DNA of 64,000 nucleotides from the NCBI GenBank assembly GCA_016294075.1, contig JAEDCQ010000009.1, forward strand, positions 1-64,000, read 5' to 3'. The notes under the pieces are model-generated. The model did no database searches and was not told the DNA's origin. It saw nothing but the letters and a program-made list of their open reading frames with translations. This stretch comes from Lachnospiraceae bacterium (GTDB lineage: Bacteria; Bacillota; Clostridia; Lachnospirales; Lachnospiraceae). Made by a program: the position numbers and the translations under genes. Positions 59,578 through 64,000 of the stretch are shown in pieces. How positions within the stretch are numbered: the stretch's first letter is position 1; each line of letters starts with the position of its first letter.

Positions 59578-61515
59578 ATGAGTAGAATCAGAGAAAAAGT
59601 GGATATATGTGTAGTTGGTGCAGGTCATGCCGGATGTGAAGCTGCTTTGGCTTGTGCAAGGATGGGTTTAAATACGGTTATTTTTACGGTAAGTGTAGAC
59701 AGTATTGCTCTTATGCCTTGTAATCCGAATATAGGCGGAAGCTCTAAGGGTCATTTGGTAAGAGAATTGGATGCTTTAGGCGGTGAAATGGGAAAAAATA
59801 TAGATAAGACATTTATACAGTCTAAGATGCTTAATGTTTCCAAAGGTCCTGCCGTACATTCTCTTCGTGCCCAGGCAGATAAAGCTGATTATACAAGAGA
59901 GATGAGAAAGGTTCTTGAAAATCAGGATAATCTTACAATTAAACAGGCTGAAGTGACACAGCTTTTAACAATAGAAGATTTGCTTCATATGGATGAGCAA
60001 AATGAAGTAGAATCATATGAAAGAGATTTATCTAATTTAAAGATTGCAGGTGTTAAGATATATACAGGGGCTGTTTATGAAGCAAAAGCGGTTATTTTAT
60101 GTACCGGTACTTATTTAAAAGCACGTTGTTTATGCGGAGAAGCTATTACCCAAACCGGTCCGAACGGATTACAGGCAGCAACATATTTAACAGATTCTTT
60201 AAAATCATTGGGAATAGAAATCAGAAGATTTAAAACAGGAACCCCTGCCAGAATGGATAAACGTTCTATTGATTTTTCAAAAATGGAGGAACAGCTTGGA
60301 GACAAAAAGGTTGTACCATTTTCTTTTTCAACTAATCCTGAAGATGTGCAGATTGAACAGGTTCCCTGTTATTTAACATATACAAATGAAAAAACACATG
60401 AAATAATAAGACAGAATCTTAACCGTTCACCATTATTTGCCGGAGTAATAGAAGGAACAGGACCAAGATATTGTCCTTCTATTGAAGATAAAGTCGTAAA
60501 ATTTGCAGATAAGGAACGTCATCAGGTATTTATTGAACCGGAAGGACTTCATACAAATGAAATGTATGTAGGAGGTATGTCTTCTTCTCTGCCCGAGGAT
60601 GTTCAGCTTGCAATGTACAGAACAGTTCCGGGACTTGAAAATTGTAAAATTGTAAGAAATGCATATGCAATAGAATACGATTGTATTAATCCGATTCAGT
60701 TGTATCCGACACTTGAATTTAAAAATATTTCCGGTTTATTCAGCGGAGGCCAGTTTAACGGAAGCAGTGGTTATGAAGAAGCGGCAGCACAGGGTTTGAT
60801 TGCCGGAATAAATGCCGCTTTATTTGTAAAAGGAGAGGAACAGATTATCATTGACAGATCACAGGGTTATATTGGTGTATTGATTGATGATCTTGTCACA
60901 AAGGAAACATTTGAGCCTTATCGTATGATGACTTCGAGAGCAGAATACCGTCTGCTTCTTCGTCAGGATAATGCCGATCTTCGATTAAGAGAAATCGGAT
61001 ATAAAGTCGGTCTTATATCAAAGGAACAGTATGATAAGTTATTATTAAAAAAAGAACAGATTGAAAAAGAAATTATCCGTTTAAAAAATACGTCCGTCGG
61101 TGCAAATAAAAAAACACAGGATTTTTTGGAAATGCATAAAAGCTCTTCCTTAAAAACCGGAAGTAATCTTGCTGAGTTATTATGCAGGCCGGAAATGAAT
61201 TACGATTTATTACAGGAACTTGATGAAAAACGTGAATCTCTTCCTGATGATGTAATTGAACAGGTTGAGATTGAGATAAAATATGAAGGTTATATAAAAA
61301 GACAAATCAGTCAGGTAAATCAATATAAAAGAATGGAAAAGAAAGGTATTCCTTCGGATATCAATTACGATGAGATTAAGAGCCTTCGTATTGAAGCAGT
61401 ACAGAAATTAAAACAATTCAGACCTGTAAATGTAGGACAGGCTTCCAGAATATCAGGTGTTTCTCCTGCGGATGTTTCCGTTTTACTAGTATATTTAGAA
61501 CATTTTAAACAATAG
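59578..61515 (+). CDS. mnmG: tRNA uridine-5-carboxymethylaminomethyl(34) synthesis enzyme MnmG
   Basis: The FAD-dependent partner of MnmE. The 645-aa protein begins with the dinucleotide fold VCVVGAGHAGCEAALACARMG. It contains MPCNPNIGGSSKGHLVRELDALGGEMG and the catalytic-site segments with RCLCGEAI and GPRYCPSIEDK, with Cys residues typical of the family. C-terminal GFxY-type helices (ITFEPYRMMTSRAEYRL) bind NADH and MnmE. The ATG at 59578 follows TTGAGG, and is chosen over an upstream ATG in the leader. Length is standard. Confidence 0.96.
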   Translation: MSRIREKVDICVVGAGHAGCEAALACARMGLNTVIFTVSVDSIALMPCNPNIGGSSKGHLVRELDALGGEMGKNIDKTFIQSKMLNVSKGPAVHSLRAQADKADYTREMRKVLENQDNLTIKQAEVTQLLTIEDLLHMDEQNEVESYERDLSNLKIAGVKIYTGAVYEAKAVILCTGTYLKARCLCGEAITQTGPNGLQAATYLTDSLKSLGIEIRRFKTGTPARMDKRSIDFSKMEEQLGDKKVVPFSFSTNPEDVQIEQVPCYLTYTNEKTHEIIRQNLNRSPLFAGVIEGTGPRYCPSIEDKVVKFADKERHQVFIEPEGLHTNEMYVGGMSSSLPEDVQLAMYRTVPGLENCKIVRNAYAIEYDCINPIQLYPTLEFKNISGLFSGGQFNGSSGYEEAAAQGLIAGINAALFVKGEEQIIIDRSQGYIGVLIDDLVTKETFEPYRMMTSRAEYRLLLRQDNADLRLREIGYKVGLISKEQYDKLLLKKEQIEKEIIRLKNTSVGANKKTQDFLEMHKSSSLKTGSNLAELLCRPEMNYDLLQELDEKRESLPDDVIEQVEIEIKYEGYIKRQISQVNQYKRMEKKGIPSDINYDEIKSLRIEAVQKLKQFRPVNVGQASRISGVSPADVSVLLVYLEHFKQ

Positions 61516-61578
61516 TATTTATGAAATGATTAAAATCCTATTGATGTTTTATAATTATTGAGAAAGAGGATATTTTAT

Positions 61579-62301
61579 ATGGATTTGAAAATTATGAATT
61601 CATTAAAAGAGGGTGCTTTAAAATTCAATATAGATTTATCCGATGAGCAGCTTTCTCAATTTTATAATTATTATGAAATGCTGATAAAATGGAATGAAAC
61701 AATCAATTTAACTGCAATTACAGATTTTGATGAAGTTTTAAAAAAACATTTTTTAGACAGCATATCTATCGGACGGATTTTAAGACAGAAAGAAATAGTT
61801 TCTTTGTTAGATGTAGGAACAGGTGCCGGTTTTCCCGGAATACCAATTAAAATGGCATTTCCGTATTTAGAGATTACTTTGTTGGATTCATTAAATAAAA
61901 GAGTAAGTTTTTTAAATCAGGTTATTGATTCTTTAGGCTTAGAAAAAATTGTAGCAGTTCATGGCCGGGCAGAGGATTTCGCAAAAAAAGAATTATACAG
62001 AGAAAAATTTGATGTTTGTGTTTCGAGAGCTGTTGCAAATCTTTCATCCTTAAGTGAATTATGTTTACCCTATGTAAAGGTCGGTGGTAAATTTATATCT
62101 TATAAATCCGAAAAAGCAATGGAAGAACTGGTGTTATCTCAAAATGCTATTTCTTTATTGGGAGGGGGAAATGTATCTTGTGATGCGTTTACTTTACCGG
62201 GGGCTGATTTACAAAGAACCTTTATTATTATTCAAAAAGTAAAGGAAACACCTTTAAAGTATCCAAGAAAAGCAGGAATACCTATAAAACGTCCTTTATA
62301 A
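61579..62301 (+). CDS. rsmG: 16S rRNA (guanine(527)-N7)-methyltransferase RsmG
   Basis: SAM-dependent methylase of G527 in the 530 loop of 16S rRNA, whose loss gives low-level streptomycin resistance. The 240-aa protein has LLDVGTGAGFPGIPIKMAFP (SAM loop), LDSLNKRVSFLNQVIDSLGL, HGRAEDFAKK, and DVCVSRAVANLSSLSELCLPYVKVGG. The start at 61579 has AGAGGA 8 nt upstream. It follows mnmG by 63 nt. The stop codon lies inside a 37-bp palindrome (62295-62331). Confidence 0.95.
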   Translation: MDLKIMNSLKEGALKFNIDLSDEQLSQFYNYYEMLIKWNETINLTAITDFDEVLKKHFLDSISIGRILRQKEIVSLLDVGTGAGFPGIPIKMAFPYLEITLLDSLNKRVSFLNQVIDSLGLEKIVAVHGRAEDFAKKELYREKFDVCVSRAVANLSSLSELCLPYVKVGGKFISYKSEKAMEELVLSQNAISLLGGGNVSCDAFTLPGADLQRTFIIIQKVKETPLKYPRKAGIPIKRPL

Positions 62302-62331
62302 TTATGTCAACTTAGTTTACATAATTATAAA
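62295..62331. repeat. 37-bp near-perfect palindrome spanning the rsmG stop
   Basis: TTTATAATTATGT (62295-62307) is exactly repeated in reverse as ACATAATTATAAA (62319-62331). The 11-nt centre CAACTTAGTTT continues the symmetry (AAC/GTT) apart from one mismatch. The whole could act as an operator, a hairpin terminator without a U-tract, or a scar of an excised element. The next 93 nt to the kinase gene show an ACTCGT/ACGAGT pairing but no convincing promoter. Confidence 0.7.
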
Positions 62332-62424
62332 TATGTTTCGTATAAAGAGGACTCGTCATAAGTGGTATTCTTTGTTTACGAGTATATCATAATTTATTAA
62401 TTAAAATGAAAGGCATATTAAGAT

Positions 62425-63111
62425 ATGGAGCAAAAAGGTCATCAATATATGAATTTTTTTGAATATCAGGAGTTAGACAGAAAAAGAATTTCAAGTGAGC
62501 TTCATGATACTTCTCTTCAGGATTTAACACACATAATTCATCAAATAGAATTATCCGGTTTATATATTGATACAGATCCTACGAAAGTTAAGTTGGAGCT
62601 TGAAGATATAAATAATCAGCTAAGAAGAATAATTCAGGATATTCGTAATACTATTTTTGATTTAAGACCGATGTCTTTTGATGATTTAGGATTAGAAGAA
62701 GCCATTATTCAATATATTGATTTTATTCAAAATAAGTATGCAATTATAATTGAGTATCAGATAGATAATTTGGATTATCTTGAAGAACAAAAAAAACTCT
62801 CAATATATCGTATTGTCCAGGAATGTCTTATGAATTCAGCAAAACATGCAAATGCAAATAAAATAAACCTGTTAATAAAAGACAATAAATCTGATATAAT
62901 ACTTTCTGTGACAGATGACGGTATTGGAATAGATAATAGTATTATTAATATCATTAATCCGGAATCAGATAATAAACATTATGGTTTATCCATTATTAAA
63001 GAAAGAGTTTCTTATCTGGAAGGTAAGTGTAATATTATATCAAATAAAGATGAAGGGACAAAAATAGAAATTACGATACCAAATAAGAAAGGAGTTTCAT
63101 ATGAAAATTAA
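62425..63111 (+). CDS. Soluble NarL-type sensor histidine kinase without sensor domain
   Basis: The 228-aa protein consists only of a HisKA_3 dimerisation/phosphoacceptor region and an ATPase domain. His 27 sits in RISSELHDTSLQDL. Conserved blocks are IRNTIFDLRPMSFDDLGLEEAI, YRIVQECLMNSAKHANA (N box), VTDDGIGID (G1) and HYGLSIIKERVSYLEGKC (G2). There is no transmembrane segment, PAS, GAF or HAMP domain. The signal must come through a partner protein or an intracellular ligand bound to the core. The gene overlaps the regulator by 11 nt. Confidence 0.9.
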   Translation: MEQKGHQYMNFFEYQELDRKRISSELHDTSLQDLTHIIHQIELSGLYIDTDPTKVKLELEDINNQLRRIIQDIRNTIFDLRPMSFDDLGLEEAIIQYIDFIQNKYAIIIEYQIDNLDYLEEQKKLSIYRIVQECLMNSAKHANANKINLLIKDNKSDIILSVTDDGIGIDNSIINIINPESDNKHYGLSIIKERVSYLEGKCNIISNKDEGTKIEITIPNKKGVSYEN

Positions 63112-63742
63112 AGTGATATTAGCAGATGATCATGTGATGTTAAGAGAAGGTATCAAACAATTACTTGAGTTTGACCAAACTATTGAAGTAGTCGCAGAAG
63201 CAAATGATGGAGAGGAATGTTTAGAAAAACTATCTTCTGTTAAAGCAGATGTATTACTTCTTGATATAAATATGCCTAAAAAAAATGGATTAGAAACTCT
63301 ACAGGAAATAAAAAAGAAGAAAATAAAAATCAAAGTACTTATCCTTACTGTGCATGAAGAAGTTGAATATTTAGTAAAAGCAGTTGATATGGGTGTAGAA
63401 GGATATATTTTAAAAGATTCCGGTTCTGTTGAATTAAGAAAAGCTATTCATGCAGTTTTAAACGGAGAGTCATATATTCAACCAAATTTAATACCGGCTC
63501 TGAATCATTATCTGATTCATAAAGATGATGATAAAGAAAAAATTGATTCCTTAACAAAAAGAGAAATTGAAGTATTAATTGAAGTTGCAAATGGTAATTT
63601 TAATAGAGATATTGCTGCACATCTCAATATAAGTGAAAGAACTGTTAAAAATCATATGGTTAGTATTTTTAAAAAGATTGATGTTGCGGACAGAACTCAG
63701 GCTGCGGTTTTTGCAATTAAGAATAATCTTGTAAAAATTTAA
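63101..63742 (+). CDS. NarL/LuxR-family response regulator
   Basis: Output partner of the sensor-less kinase. The 213-aa protein has receiver Asp 55 (VLLLDINMPKKNG), acidic pair ADDH at 8-11 and Lys in YILKDSG. A C-terminal LuxR-type helix-turn-helix contains LTKREIEVLIEVANGNFNRDIAAHLNISERTVKNHMVSIFKKIDV. GGAG precedes the ATG. The gene ends only 1 nt before the first parS site, so ParB bound there could affect read-through or neighbouring promoters. Confidence 0.93.
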   Translation: MKIKVILADDHVMLREGIKQLLEFDQTIEVVAEANDGEECLEKLSSVKADVLLLDINMPKKNGLETLQEIKKKKIKIKVLILTVHEEVEYLVKAVDMGVEGYILKDSGSVELRKAIHAVLNGESYIQPNLIPALNHYLIHKDDDKEKIDSLTKREIEVLIEVANGNFNRDIAAHLNISERTVKNHMVSIFKKIDVADRTQAAVFAIKNNLVKI

Positions 63743-63743
63743 T

Positions 63744-63759
63744 TGTTTCACGTGAAACA
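63744..63759. other. parS centromere site 1
   Basis: Perfect 16-bp TGTTTCACGTGAAACA, the ParB (Spo0J) binding palindrome conserved in most bacteria. It lies about 8.8 kb from the oriC boxes. ParB spreads from such sites to form the segregation complex. Confidence 0.97.
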
Positions 63760-63791
63760 TTTAAAATAGATAAAAACAAAATACAAGATAA

Positions 63792-63807
63792 TGTTTCACG
63801 TGAAACA
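63792..63807. other. parS centromere site 2
   Basis: A second perfect TGTTTCACGTGAAACA, start to start 48 bp after the first. Confidence 0.97.
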
Positions 63808-63829
63808 TATAAACCCTACATATTGTTTA

Positions 63830-63868
63830 AATATAGCGTGAAACATTATAAAATACGGTTGTGAAACA
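63830..63868. other. Two decayed parS half-sites
   Basis: At 63830-63845 and 63853-63868 the right halves GTGAAACA are intact, while the left halves have lost the match. The first reads AATATAGC before it, the second ATACGGTT. They extend the array of the two perfect sites. The stretch 63869-64000 is AT-rich, with TATAAT near its right end, presumably the promoter for the next gene (parA or parB by synteny, outside the window). Confidence 0.6.
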
Positions 63869-64000
63869 TTAATAACACTGAAAAATAAGTAATATAGAGA
63901 ATAAATCTATAAATAAAATTTCTATTTATAAATTTGTAATAAGAAATTAATCAAATAAAATAGATTATATTTCATCTTCATGATATAATGAGCATTGTCG

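Noticed and set aside
63740..63870. Repeated units near the right edge that could look like a CRISPR array
   Set aside because: The repeats are 16-bp ParB-binding palindromes with irregular spacing (48, 38, 23 bp end to end); no spacers of constant length.

Overview
The window is the chromosomal replication-origin region, plus about 54 kb of one replichore, of a low-GC Firmicute. The best guess is a spore-forming Clostridium-type bacterium of the Lachnospiraceae. That guess rests on the hup-rqcP-yabP-yabQ-divIC-spoIIE-tilS-hpt-ftsH cluster, a Trp T-box, a PerR/reverse-rubrerythrin/rubredoxin operon, meso-DAP dehydrogenase, and a DUF6323/DUF6179-type gene pair. The family assignment is inference; the gene content is read directly.

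Layout. oriC lies at about 54.7-55.3 kb between dnaA (leftward) and rpmH (rightward). It holds consensus DnaA boxes, and more lie in the dnaA-dnaN spacer. To the right run rpmH-rnpA-yidD-yidC-jag-mnmE-mnmG-rsmG, then a sensor-less NarL-type two-component pair. Beyond it are two perfect parS sites and two decayed ones, presumably just before parA/parB outside the window. To the left run dnaA, dnaN-yaaA-recF-gyrB-gyrA, dgt, a CPA2 antiporter, ddh and yvcK. Then come a transporter, a Trp-T-box operon (trpB2-egsA), a GH25 lysozyme/GNAT/hflK/hflC block, a cysteine synthase homologue, an ABC-F protein and an rRNA methylase. Next are a CaCA exchanger, a two-component system, PepD, a pseudouridine synthase, an O-antigen-ligase-like protein, proS, ackA, cca, two spore/envelope genes, the hup-to-ftsH cluster, and a truncated tRNA-Tyr at the left edge.

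Nearly all genes are co-directional with replication. The head-on exceptions are perR-rbr-rub (21.2-22.5 kb), a frameshifted cupin-like gene (28.8 kb), a flavin-reductase-like gene (35.0 kb) and the DUF6323/DUF6179 pair (40.3-41.3 kb). DNA within roughly 15 kb of oriC is visibly more AT-rich than the left part.

Most notable observations: spoIIE lacks its whole membrane region but keeps a promoter with a 21-bp spacer and a Spo0A-like box; a Trp T-box controls trpB2 together with an EgsA/AraM-type dehydrogenase; a dispersed 38-bp hairpin element sits directly behind two terminators; a 37-bp near-perfect palindrome overlaps the rsmG stop; a dinucleotide-repeat frameshift breaks a cupin-like gene; there are two small unlisted genes (rubredoxin and a 47-aa membrane protein) and a P-loop ATPase remnant. 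No prophage, insertion sequence, CRISPR array or complete mobile element was seen.
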